Below, piece after piece: positions 49,771 through 63,900 of a stretch of DNA of 64,000 nucleotides (positions are counted from its first letter, which is position 1; each line of letters begins with the position of its first letter). The position numbers and the translations under genes are program-made. A model generated the notes under the pieces. It saw only the letters and a list, made by a program, of their open reading frames with translations. It searched no databases and was not told the DNA's origin. Source of the DNA: Rotaria macrura (taxonomy: Eukaryota > Rotifera > Eurotatoria > Philodinida > Philodinidae); contig OENT01000063.1 of assembly GCA_900239685.1 (NCBI GenBank), positions 62,001 to 126,000 on the forward strand, read 5' to 3'.

Positions 49771-51456
49771 TTATTTTCCATGAATTATTTTTTTTTATAC
49801 GTATTTGTAAACTAATATATTTATCATACATAAATTGAATGTTACATACAAGTATCTTTTATTGATCATATAAAATTATTTCATCTTTATGCATTCGATA
49901 AGAGAAGAATATATACACAATCCATCGTAATGAAAAATTTCGACGAATTTTTAAAGCAAAGAAATCAAAAGGATAAAAATCCTTAATATAAAAACTTATT
50001 AAAAATAAAACAATTTCAAATTAGCACTCAAGATACCATATGATGTTCAATTTTTCAATTAGTATTCACTTTGACCTTGAATCTACAAATGACGACTTTT
50101 TCAAAGTTAATTGAGGTCGTGAAAATCTCGATCAACACAAGGTAAGAAACATATTTCAGATAATAACTGAATAATTAAATCGTAGATAGAAAACAATGAT
50201 ATGCATTCTCTTATTTTAACTGATAGACACAACTTCAAGGTCAAGGTGAAATAAATTTTACAATCCGTCTACAACTTTTGACACTACTTCGTTTAACTAA
50301 TCTAAACAATTATCAGTATTTTCTAGACGAAATCTAAATTAGTCATATAGCTATACTTGTCTACAAATCTCCTATTTCCGAGTCAAACTATGTATGTAGA
50401 GTTTTTGAGATTCATTTTTCATTGATATTCCCTATTCATTACTTTTATAAAACATAATAAGTTAAGTGGAGTTTTTCATCTACATACGGTAGACATTTTT
50501 GCCCACCCTTTCATCGTACGTGACAAAAATTATTGATACATACATGATGAAAGATCGTATCTCAAATCGAAACACGGAAGAACTACTTCCTGATTGTGCA
50601 TTCGAAGTTAACATATGGTGAAGATTTTTATTTTCACAATAAATGAACCTTTTGACATTATCCCACTTAGATAAATAAGAGTAGTTCCATCGTATTGAAT
50701 ATTTTAAGCTAATTTCATTCTATCTAGATTCATTACTTGTTTGAATTATTTGGCATGTAAAACTTTGATTCTGGCTGTTTCTGAATATTAGCGAACACAC
50801 ATTAAAAAATGTGAGATGTTGTTGTTCATTGGCAGACCAACTGATTCTGCCTTTCAATTTCCTACCATTTTCCGGTCGGAAATGATGTTTCACCGGCAGA
50901 TAATCCATTAGAAACTGGCGGATCGGTATACGCACTGCATTGATTCTCATGGGTTGCCGTACGGAAAACATTTATTGATTAAGATTCAGACCGTGTCTTC
51001 TCGACAGTCGGTGAACAGCTGCAATGATATTCATTAGATCACTACTACTGAAGTATTTAATAATCGCTGTCTTAGAAGAAAAATGACATTGTTTTGTTCA
51101 GTAATATACTCAATGAAGAATCATGCATTTTCTTTGTAAATATGTCCACGATCAAATTTCGACATATTATCAAAAATCCAATAAAAAAAAACGAAAACTA
51201 ACATTTTCAATGTCGAATATTTATCGTCTCTTTCAATAATTTATAAATTAATACTGATCAAATAGATTGTTTTATTTAAATCATAAAGAAAAGAAGGGAT
51301 GAATGAAAAAAAGATATGCTTCCATCTATTTTTCCATTTCTCTGATTCTGTTCTTTTCTTTTCTTTTCCTCTTATACAAATACAGAAAAAACAACACATG
51401 ATTTTGTTGTTCTGTCTATTGACAATAAGTAAAATATTGTTTTCTATGTAAAATAA
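49771..51456. other. Intergenic, one odd ORF
   Basis: A minus-strand ORF at 50720-50971 (starting MFSVRQPMRINAVRI) sits in slightly GC-richer sequence than its neighbours and may be a relic of another element or gene. It has no recognisable domain. Nothing else is seen. Confidence 0.4.
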
Positions 51457-51796
51457 TTATAAATACTCATGATCATACATTGGACTTTTCGTTATTGTTA
51501 TTGGCACATTTTGTCTGTTGCCAAGTGATGTTTGTTCAATATTTGTATTCTTCTGCGAACGATGAGAATTGAATGGTAGAATATAACGAAAACTATTCGA
51601 CGGTGATATTGATCTTGTTGTTCGTTTTGGTCGACGAAATTCAATCGTTGACGGCTGATCTTGTAAATCGATAACTGATACTGAATGTTTTTGTTTCGAT
51701 TGTGATAAAGGAATAGCACGTGTACCATACACAGGATTATCATTCGGTACATGTTGAACATCATGTATAACTACAGACGATGGATTTTTTTCGGAG
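51457..51796 (-). CDS. Alternative 3'-terminal exon (tail B) of the giant EGF receptor
   Basis: This open exon follows a good acceptor (TTATAATTAG|C) and runs 113 codons to a stop. Its phase fits the donor of the membrane-helix exon (which leaves two bases, CG) exactly, as does tail A at 52138-51940. No donor in the tail A exon has the phase needed to splice on to it, so the two look like mutually exclusive last exons. Tail B is basic and Ser-rich (EFRRPKRTTRSISPSNS) and ends DHEYL, which fits a PDZ-binding end of the x-Glu-x-hydrophobic type. If real, isoforms would differ in cytoplasmic partners. Confidence 0.6.
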
Positions 51797-51939
51797 CTAA
51801 TTATAAGAATAAAGCAGAAAATTACAATTATTATTATAATTCATCGTGACTTGATCGTAGTTAGAGAGAGAAAAATAAAGAAGAAGAAGAAGAAGCAGAT
51901 GTTGAAATAAAACATATAATTAGTAAATTCATAAGCATT

Positions 51940-54900
51940 TTATGCAGAAAAACGTGGCCAATCTTGTTCTGATAAGCGTCGAACTCGTAAATCTGGCCGT
52001 ACTGTACCACTTTCTTGTTCAACCATTATAACTGATGATGGTACTGATCGTCCAGAATAACTATTGTTTTCTTGATTAACATTATCATTTGATCTCATCG
52101 GTGAATTATAAATTTCATGATGCAAAGTATTTGTTGATCTGTTTAGATGTAAGTATAAGCAATGGCGTTAATTCAGAAGCGTTTAAAATATAACAAAAAA
52201 AATGAAATACAAATTTCAATCTTACCGTCGTCGGCAGCATACATAGCAAATTAAACAGATAATTAACAACATAGTTATTATGCCAACAAGAAGAATTATG
52301 ATAATCCACCAATCAATCTAAACAATGTATAGAATCAAACGATAAAATACCCGTACTAAATTAGATTCGATTAAACTCTTACTCCAAAAAATGGTCCAGT
52401 TCGATAGTAGAATGGTAAATTAGATGTTTGATTATTATTAGTCATGATACCATTCGTATATCCCAATATATAACGTGTATAAACTAATGTTTGTAAACCT
52501 GTTTGATTGAATATTTGCGTATAGAGTCTTTCTGATGGTTGAGAATAATCACCAATATCACCAGAACGTAAACCAATCATATAATCAACTCTGGTTTGTC
52601 CGTTACTAAATGCATCAATGTTATTTGGTTGCATACATGAAAATGCTTAATAAAACTTGTTCGATAAAAACTAATATGACTAGATGATTAGCTATTGTTT
52701 TGTTTTTCAGAGTATCAATCACTTTGTATATCTTCAAATTCTAATCGTAATTGGGAGAGATCAATTGAACGAAATTCTGAATGACAATAAATGTTTATAC
52801 ATTCTGTCAGTTGATTGAAACAATTAACATCTTAGAATAATTCAATTAAATTCATAATTGTAAAAATAGATTCTACACGTTCGAATAAACAACGATTTAC
52901 TATGTATTTCGTGTAATATTTTCATAACAGTAATTACTCAAGAAAAAAATCTATAACCATTCGGATTAAAATATTGTGTTCAAACAAGTAGCACAAACTC
53001 ATGCAAATAGTTTTCAAGACTCGAGTATTTTTTTTTCATTAGGAAACATGTATGAAGCACTGCGGATTATTGCAGATCGATCGATCAAAGTTAATACAAA
53101 TGAAACTCAATATTTGTAAAGAACAAAAATGTAGCTACGTATAAATCAATTTAAAAATTTGCTCTCACATAATTGAATTGAACTAATGAGATACTAGTTG
53201 AAGAACTATTCGATTTATGTTGAAAGGACAACGACTATATATTTACTTCAATAAAACTGTATTAATCGATGGAATGTAAACATCGTCTGCTGAAAAGAGA
53301 TTACTATTAGCTAATGACCAACTAGTTCGTAATGCTTGATTCATCATAGACAAAGTCGTTGGACTGGATAAGTTTAATTGACTTGCATAAATGTAGATCA
53401 AAAATTTCTTGTACGGAATATTTGTATAAATATTTGATAATGAAATTGAATTCAATAATGGTTGTGTAACACTTAATGAAGATAAATCGGAACCGTTAAG
53501 ATTAATTGTATATGTTATACGTGTTAATGTTTGACTGCAATATAATTACAAGAAAAGAGAAGAAATATTAATATTTTCAATACGTCATATTTACTTATTC
53601 AGAGTTAAATATGATGAGTCAAAGTAGAGATCTGGTGAAACGTTAATTGGTAGATTATCTAAAAGAAATATCAAACGATCGATAAATGCTAGGCAAATAC
53701 GAATCATGTTAATTTACTATTCGATTGACGCCATGCATTTTCTAACGCAGATTGAATTAAAACATTCGATGGACGTGGTTCAATTAAATATAGCCAATAC
53801 GCTTGATAAGAAACACATTGACTTGTCTTTGAATCGAAAAAAAGAAGCAAAATAAAATTGCATCGATAATCTATTTCTATTTTTGAACGAAAAACAACCT
53901 ACATTAACATATTTTCCATAAAGTTGGTCGAATGCTGAATTTGATGGTGGAATTAATTCATTGATATTAATGCTTGACGATAGACTACGAACAATATAAT
54001 CGACTCGAACTGATTTTTGTCTGTCAATGAAAAATTCTCTGTTCGCTATTCTAATGAAAAAGTAACTAACTACAATTTACCCTCCTGAACAAATATATTG
54101 TATTTGATTTTGTAATTCAACATATAACATTCCTGGTTGAATACCTGGATTTTGAATTGTCCACAGATATGCAAGACCATCGGCAAGTGCATCTGGTTGA
54201 GCAACAAAAACGTTTCGTTGCAGATAGATACTATTAAGGCCACTTGTTCCATTAACAACATTTGATACACCAGGATAATATAAGAAAAAATCACATCGAG
54301 TTAATATTTGTGTACCATTGAGAAACTAAAACAAAACCGATACCATTTATCACGAAACAAATAGTTGAATTTTGTGTGTTCTTTTACCACGAGATAAAAA
54401 CGAGTTTGATTTGCATGGAGTGATTCTGCATAGACAATATCTGCGTTTCCATATTCTACAAAAACACAAAGACACATAGGCAATAAAAACAACGTAAGAA
54501 TAAAAAAACAACATCTATACACACGTCTATTAAATGAAGTTAAGAAATTTTGAATATCTTGACGTGTTAAAGTTGTCAACGGTAATGAAACATTAGCGAT
54601 ATATTGAAATGTATCACTTTGGACAACCGATAATTGTCCACTTGGATACAAATCATATTTTATTGGTTGCATTGTTGAAAATATTGACTAGAAACAAAAA
54701 ACAAATATTATTTACATAGAATCAGTGAAAAAAAATACAAAGGATTTACTTGTAGTTGAGTTTGTATTTGTTCTTGTGTAACTATTTGATTAGGTATAAC
54801 TATATAATAAACTCTTGTTACTAATGACATATCTAAACCATATCGGGATTCAACTGATATTGATGAAACTAAATAAACATTACATTGAGTATTTATACCA

Positions 54901-57900
54901 ATAATAGAAAGAAGTGTATTCAATTAATTACAATTCATGAATATTCAACACGTATATAGCATGGATCTCTCATCAGAAAAGTAAAAATTTTAACTTAGAA
55001 ATATTTTTCACACAAATTTTGTCGTGATATCCATGTACACAAATATAAATTAAGTAGACTGGACATGGTAGTTATAGGCAAATTCTATTGTTTAAATTGG
55101 AAACATACAATTATTCATTCTATGCAGTACTGAAACTGAACGACTCTGCAATACATTCGTTCTAGATATTTTTATTTCTATATAAAAATTAATCTATTCT
55201 ATATGAATCCTACATAGTACACGACAGATAGTCGTGAGAATAGGAAAAATTCAGATGAGATTTTTCTAGTGTTTTTCATTCATTGTTGTTTCTAGGAGTG
55301 CACCAAATCCGAGAACATGTTATCAAAGATGACATTTTTTCCTCATGAAGGATGCATTTATTTGCCGATTTCTTATTTAGAGCAAGATCAGATTTTTCCG
55401 CTCTATCCAAAACTATACTGGGAATTTGCGACACGTTAAATAAAGATTTCGAAATTCTTTTTCCATAAAGTCCTGTCAAACCTAACTCAATTAGAGAATT
55501 GTGTTTTTTAGTAACCAAAATTCGCCAAGAGCGTCCAAACTGACATTAAAAATTGATGCTAGATCAATAACTCTGAATCCTGGAAATACTTAAAACTTTC
55601 ATTGAAAATTCAAGGAATTGACTGGAATTGGTTATACCCTGTTTGCAAAAACAGATACCCAGGGTTGAGAGTTATTAATCTGACATCATTTTTTTATGTC
55701 AGTTTTGGACGCTCTTGGCGAATTTCGGCTACTAAAAAACAACAATTCTCTAATTGAATTGGGTTTGACAGGACTTTATGGAAAAAGAATTTCGAAATTA
55801 GAACTTTTATGTAAATTCGAAATCTTTATTTAACGTGTCGCAAATTCCCAGTATAGTTTTGGATAGAGCGGAAAAATCTGGTCTTGCTCCAAATAAGAAA
55901 TCGGCAAATAAATGCATCCTTCATGAGGAAAATATGTCATCTTTGATAACTTATTCTAGGATCTGGTGCACCTCTAATTGTTTTATAATGATCTCAAATT
56001 TCAATACTTTTATTTCGTAAATTCTAAAGCATAGATTAACATATATGAGACCATGACTCAAATTTATGCATATTTTACTGTATCAATATACCTGTACTAG
56101 TAATTCCTGTTCTTTGTAGTGCCGATGTAAGCAATGCTTGAAAATTATCTTTATCAAGATCAGCTTTTAAATAATTTCCTCGTAGATCAATAAACGATGG
56201 TGTATAACTAGATGGTACTTGTGCAACATAATTATTCGGTGCATTACATAAACCATTTAGTGGTTGAACTAAATTCGGATTAAAACATGCACTTGGAATA
56301 CTATATCCATTTGATGTTGTTACCATATACTGAATGGTTGTATAATATTGACTTTAAGAATAAAGAGAATATAGAAGAAGAAGAAAAAAACTTCCCATAT
56401 TACTTTCGTGAGTAGACAAGATATTGTTGTAAGTTTACAATAAAAACATAAGCATTTGTTATTCCTTGTCGAATCGGATTTTGCCAATAATCAATTAATG
56501 CTGCTTGTGCTAATGTTCGACTTACTTTTCCAGTGAATGTTATTTCTTGTATATCACGTTGTCTAGCTACATTAATAGGAATTATGTTTGATACAAATGT
56601 TAATGGTATTTGTATATAAAATGGACTAATGAATTGAGATCGTGACAATACTAAAGATGATAAATATCGTCCATCAAGTTCTTGATCATTATAAAATACA
56701 AATGCAAAAATTCGTTGAATCTTTGTTAATGAAGTTATATTCAAATATGGATCTTGTAGTAAAATTTGTACGTTGTTACCCGTTATTGAATCTAAGATAG
56801 AAGAAAAAAAAAGAACATAGTTTAATTATAATGATTAATCATTGTTGAATTCTTTTTTATATCATCATTTTCATTACTTTGTTGGTTATATACTGTTAAA
56901 ATTAATCTTTGTAAAAAATCTTGATCGTTTGCTGTTAATTGATTCGGATAAAAATATGCATAGGCCTTGGACAAGAGATAGACACGTGTTATTAATTGTT
57001 GCATTTGAACTGATATTAAGATTTGATACAATTGACTATTTAATTGTAATGGACCATCGAGCCATGTTCCATTCTGATGTTGAATGTATATATTTGGTAT
57101 TCGGTATAGTTTTCTACAAAAACAAAAGTAATTCGTAATAAAAAAATGAATTGAAACAAATTTTACCCAAGACTATCAACTGCTTCGTCAATACCGAATA
57201 TTGTCATATTAAACGTATAAATGCCAGCTTGTTGCAATGCATTATTCAATTTTCCTTGAAGTCTAAATGGATGAATATATACTCTAGCATGAGTTGATAT
57301 ATATATGCAGTTTGTTGCAAATCTGAGATACACAAGAGAACATAGAACATGATTCACAATATGAATAGTTCTTTCGTCAAACCATATTACGCAGAAAAGT
57401 ATAATTTTTCTAATGAAAAATCCATTGAATAGAAACCTTTGTATCCATTGATTATGTTAAATTTTAACAAGTTTTTTTTAAATGTTTGCCAGACTCGTAC
57501 AACTCAGTTTCATATTACTTCATACGGTGAGATAAAGTAAGTCATTCGAGAAAATAGATCGTTGATGTTGTATTTAACTGTTTGACTATGGATAATCGTT
57601 TGACAAGAAATAATTGGATAAGAACCAAAGATTATTGAAATTTCGATCACTTATAGATACACATCGATGATGATCTATTTTAGTTATTCAATAAAAATAT
57701 CCGTGTGATATAATGTTTTCTTAGAAAACTTTGAGAAAATGAATTTCTTGTGTTTTAAAATCGGTGCCTTTTATCATCACAAAACAAAAAGATACTCGAT
57801 TTTCATAGAGAACTTATTCTTACTTACATATGAGGTATAGGACATGGAACATAAAAATTGTTAATACTAGATTGTGCTGGAAGTATTTGTGTCTGATTAA

Positions 57901-60900
57901 GACATAATAGTTGATTATTTGCTTGTATTATGGTTGAAATCAATATTGGATTTGATGCTAAATTACTGTTTATTGTTTTATTATATGTCATGCCATTGAT
58001 AGTAATTAAAAAGTATGCAATATTGGCTGGTGCTCTAATTAAGTATGATCTTATTTGAAAAAGAAAATTAGACGAAAAAAATAATATGTGATACCCTGTT
58101 GATGTAACACCTGGTTGAACACCCTTCAACATCACTGTCACACTTGATTGTCCTTGAAAAAGAAACAATGCATTTAAATATTACGATATCATTGATTTCA
58201 GAGACAAGAACTGAGCTGAGACGTTCGATGTGTAAAGAATGCATCAATTGAAAATCTTACCTGTCGCTGCTGAAACTGCAGCTGCAATAAGATTTGTCCA
58301 TAATGAAATTTCATTGAATGGAATACATAATGTTAATGGTAAAAGAATATTTAACGATATATAAGGAACGCACTGTTGATAAACTGAATAATCTATTGTA
58401 TTTAGAATATCACTTATTGATGCTAACGGTTCAATATTAGATCCGAGAATAATCGATGATTGACTTGTTATTATAAAACGTATTTGAGTCATTAAATTCC
58501 CAGATATTGTTACATAATGTGCAACACTTAATGGTATTGCATTGTAAGTTTCTAGAAAAGAATGCCGAATGTTTTATTGTAAAAATTCGATTCATTTGTT
58601 CTAACTTACGACTTGAAAACATTGCTATTCGATGAGATGTATAGTAGGAAGATATTCCTTGCATTAATTTTTGAATATTTCCATCAGTGATAGAAGGAAA
58701 ATAGCCACAAATATCAATGATATATGGATCAACAGAAGTCGATGGACTACCAATAGCACCACACAAAGCTGCATATTGTGCAGCTGTTGGTTGTTGTATA
58801 AGAATATTTGTTGGAATAGTTGAAAAAATAGTATAATTAAAATTGTAAAAAATGACTTGAGTTCTAAATAGAATTGTTCAATAATAGAGAAAGAAGACCC
58901 GATAAGAACTTTAAAAAAAAAATTATTTTCTTTGTTGTCTTAACTGATTTTGAAGTCCATATTGTTGAGAAGTTAGATCAATGGAACGTGTTTGATTATT
59001 TAGCAAAAATCTTGTTGCGGATATTTTACAAAGTGATGAATATGTTTCAGATGAAGAACTTGAAACTAAACCTTGATTAGATACGAGAGCAAATGAATAA
59101 TGAAGAGATTGCCCATCTGAAGAGAATTTTTTCAAAAACAAAAAAAAACAAAAGAAATGTTATGTATGACTATTTTCTTTAATGATTATTGTGGATGTTA
59201 CTTAGAAGGTTGATTCCATATTGTGTTAAAATTGATGAATCAATGTCAATACGAGTATTATTATTTGACAATAACCATTGCCATCGATTTAATGCTGTAT
59301 TGAATAGTCCACTCGTCCAAAAATCTGCAATAGTAAAACAGTTTTATATTATAGATTGAAAATAATATATAGAACCTCGAGCTAAACCACGAGCAAATAG
59401 AGCAGGAATTAATTGTTGTTGTAGTTCACCAATTGATTGAAACCAAACAAGTTGCGCTGACTTATCACTACAATCTTGTATAGCATTCAATTGAGTAACG
59501 AGTGATGATTGTTGATTTATTTGATAACAATATGGATAGAACGTTGTTGGATTTACAAGTGTAAATGGAGAATTACATACTAAAATAATAATATAACATA
59601 ATAAGTATGAATATGTGTGCTATTTATTCAATTCAAATGTTCATCGCTATTACTGATGCATATACATGTATTGAATGACGAAAATATCATTCATCCTGAT
59701 TCGTCAATTCTTATATTATTCGTTGATTATTCTAAACAATCATTGTGATTCCATGTATGAGAATGTAATGTCTAAGTGGACTGTTGTTTTTAGACTAACC
59801 AACACTTTTTTCGTCATTAGATTATCTGTTCGGTGTCTCAACCGTATCTCTTTTCATTTACATGTGAATCAAATAATATGAAATTTAAGACTTTCATATT
59901 CAAAAAGTAATCGTCGTGAATTAATTAGTACACCGAGCAATAATTGTCTATACTAGATAGTGTTGGTGAAAAATTTCAATAGTAACAGTCGGGCCACAGT
60001 TTTAGAAAATTACAATTAATAACTCTTTGTCTCGAATCAACTATCCGATTCATATCTGGTTTGTTCCTATTAATGAGACACTCAAATGATGAAATACAAG
60101 AACTCGATATTACTAACTACATAATATTTTTCACATTCAAAGAAACTAAGTTTAAGAATGAAAAGAATTTCTTTGTTCGATTCATTAAAGTTAAAGTATT
60201 GATTTCTATAGGATACTTACCGAGTAAAACATTCAAACTATTCCAAACTTGGTCAATACATTGTAAAATAGTTTCCCATGATGAACCTGAAAAAAAAGAT
60301 TATATAAAAGAATTCAATTGCATTTCCTTTTCTATCTACCTCCTGGTCGATCTATAGGAATAATAATTTGTCCTGGATAAGTTCTATTAACTGGTGTTAT
60401 TGATGATTGACAAAGATTACCAGTAAATGCCGATGAACATAAACATGTACACTGACATCCTGTTGTATTCAGTATACGTGTACCATTATTTTGACATATC
60501 GTTGATGAACATATATCAAATGGAGTTTCACATCGAGATCCTTGAATAAAACTACTTCGAAATTGTTCATAAATTAGAAAATCTCCTACCCGTGAATCCA
60601 CATGAACATTTACAAGTTAGAGTATTGTTTTGAATAACACAAGTACCACTATTAAAACAACTACTTGTTAGACAAAGTGGACTTTCACAACTGGAACCTA
60701 AAACGAGAGAAGAACTTTAAATAATGTTCTAGAAAAATCAATTCCATCACCTGTGAATGCTACCGAACATGCACAAGTATAAAATCCATCACCGAGATTC
60801 GTACAAGTTCCGCCATTAGTACCTAAGATAATCGAAATAGATCTACTGAAATTTTGACTCATCTTTTATATTTACATGGATTTGAAGTACAAACATCAAA

Positions 60901-63900
60901 TGGTGTGTCACATGTGTTACCTTAAAAAAAAATAAGAAATATAAATCATATACTTAAATATTAGATGAACATTGCTTACCAGTAAAACCGGGTTGACATG
61001 TACATTGAAATGTGGTCGAATTTATATTTTGACATGTGCCACTTTTACATGGACTGGAGCCACAAGGTGATAGAATTTCGCAACTAACAGAAATAATTTT
61101 ATCATTCTATTGTTAGTTTTGTATAGATATAAGAGAATGTTCAAGTCCATCTCAAATGAATGTTGATAAAGGCTTCAGACTGAATTTACAGTCATCAACG
61201 GTCAGCCTTACAGTCATTATAAACGAGTGATGATGATGATGACAGTTGACAGATCGGAATACGGAATCCGTCACTGGGTAGTATGTCATACTGTACCATA
61301 AAAATATTTTTTATTCTATCGTCACCGTGTGATTAACTGTTATTATATACAATGTTGAAATGTAATCGTGCACCATCCTGAATCTCAATTTCACCTTAGA
61401 ATAACATACGAACTATCTATAGCCCTTCTAGAGAATTGGTTGAAAAGATGATGATGAGGTTTATCCTAGAAAATACGTCTATGAGTTGAAACAATGTCCT
61501 CTGAATCATCTACATGTACATGTTCATATTCAAGCTCTACAGTGATTGCAATGATCCATTTTCGGAAGCAGATTTATAAAAGCAAAGGTTCTTATTATTA
61601 TATCACAATAATTCAAATCGTACAATTCGCTAAGGAGAAAAATGTCAACTTCTTTTTCTTTTGAATTTTTCATTACTTACTAAATGCCATAGCGTTCAGG
61701 TGGACATTTACAAATCTGTGCACCTGTTAATGGATTAACAATACAAGTAGAATTTCCTTGACAAGAGTTATTCGAACAAATAAATATTTTTTCAGAGCAT
61801 TGTAAGCCTGTAAACAATGGTGGGCATATACATGTATAGTTCGTTAGTGATAACGTTAAACAAGTTGCATTATTCAAACATGGATTCGATGAGCATGGTA
61901 ATAACGGTATATCACAATTCACACCTGTCATCAACGACGGACATAAACATTGATAGCCACCATTCGGAAGACTTACACATGTTCCGGTTCGGCATGGATT
62001 TGATGAACAACCAAGAGATATAATTTCACAACGAGAACCTTCATTGAGTACAAGAAACCTAGTTTTTCTAGTCACAATTTATCATCAACTCAACTTACCA
62101 GTATACAATATTGGACAAATACATTGCCAATATGGATAGTATCCTGTTGACTTACATGTACCACCATTGATGCAAGGTGATGATCGACATGGATCATAAA
62201 TTTCACAATTGGTTCCATAAAAACCCGAATTACAAAAACATAAATATGATCCATACGAATTTATACATCTTCCACCATTTGCACAAATGCCTGGTATTGT
62301 TGTACATTCATTTATATCGACACATCTACCAATGAATAGAAAACAAAATAGCACATCTTATTATCTGCATAAAAATCTATCAGAAGTCTACATACATTCC
62401 CATTAAATACTGAAATCCGGCTGGACAATTACAGGTATAAGAATAATTTCCACTAGCAATACAATTTCCAATTAAACACGGATTTGCTTGACATACGTTT
62501 ATTTGGCATAGTGCACCATAATATGAATAAGGACATTGGCATTGACAAGTTATTGGAGTTGTGACAACTGATGTACCAATGGCACATGGATAATAGGAAC
62601 ATGGATTAATTTGTGTTTCACAAAAACTTCCATTATAACCTGGTAGACAAGCACAGGCAAATGTTAGAGGGCCAGTTCGTACACAAGTAGCACCATTTCT
62701 ACATGGATACGATGTACATGGATCGTAGGGTATCGAACATGTTGGACCAGTAAAACCAGGTGCACATGTACATGTATAGTTGTGATAGATTGGTGATGAT
62801 ACACATTGTGATAATGGTCCACAACATGGATAACTTAAACAAGGATCACATGCTAATTGACAATTAACACCATAGAATGGCCATGGACATTGACATATAT
62901 AATAATTCGATGTTGGTTCAGTACACGTACCACCGTTTAAACATGGCGAACTTTTACATACATCAAGACTTATTTCACAATTGACACCAGTAAATTCACT
63001 TCGACATAAACATATATATGATGATGAACCTTGTGGAACACACGTACCCAAATTTTGACATGGTTGTGATGTACATGGTGCATATGGATATTGACATTGA
63101 AGCCCAGTAAACAATGGTAAACATCGACAAACAGCACTTGGTGGATTAGTTGGAAGATTAATACATGTACCATTGTTTAAACATACTAATGAATTACATT
63201 GATTGATTAAAATTTCACAATTGATACCAGCATAACCAGGTGGACAAATACATTGATACGCATTAAGTCCTTGTACACAAAGACCTCCGTTTTGACACGG
63301 TGCCGATGAGCATGTGTTTATTAGTATCGAACAATTTTGACCAGTTGCACCAGGTAAACATATACAACGGTAACCAAAAACTCCATCTAATATACATTGA
63401 CCATAAAGACATGGTGATGGTACACATATATTTATTGATGTTTCACATTGTTGTCCAGTATAACCTTGATAACAATTGCATACATAACTATTTGTTTGAT
63501 CGATTGTTCGACATTGTCCATATAAACAAGGACATGATGCACATGAACCATCCGATAATCGTGTATCACAACGAAGTCCACTATAATTATTTGGACATAT
63601 ACAAGTAGCTAAGCCTGGTCCTAGATAATTACATGTTCCACGAATACAATACGAAAGATTTCCTATCGTTGTTTGACATAGATTAATTGGTGTTTGACAT
63701 AAATTTCCTGTATAACCACTTGAACACACACATGTACAACTAGTTAGACTTGTTACAACAGGTATACCATTACCACATATTAATGATGAACAATTATTCA
63801 TTAATGTTTGACATACAACACCTGTATACATCGGTGGACAAAGGCAAGTAAATGATGTTGTTTGTGAAATACATGTTCCTTGATTTTGACATGGATTTGA

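Noticed and set aside
50720-50971. Minus-strand ORF in slightly GC-richer DNA between the microprotein and the receptor
   Set aside because: No recognisable domain, no terminal repeats and no target duplication seen, so it was not called as a gene or element.
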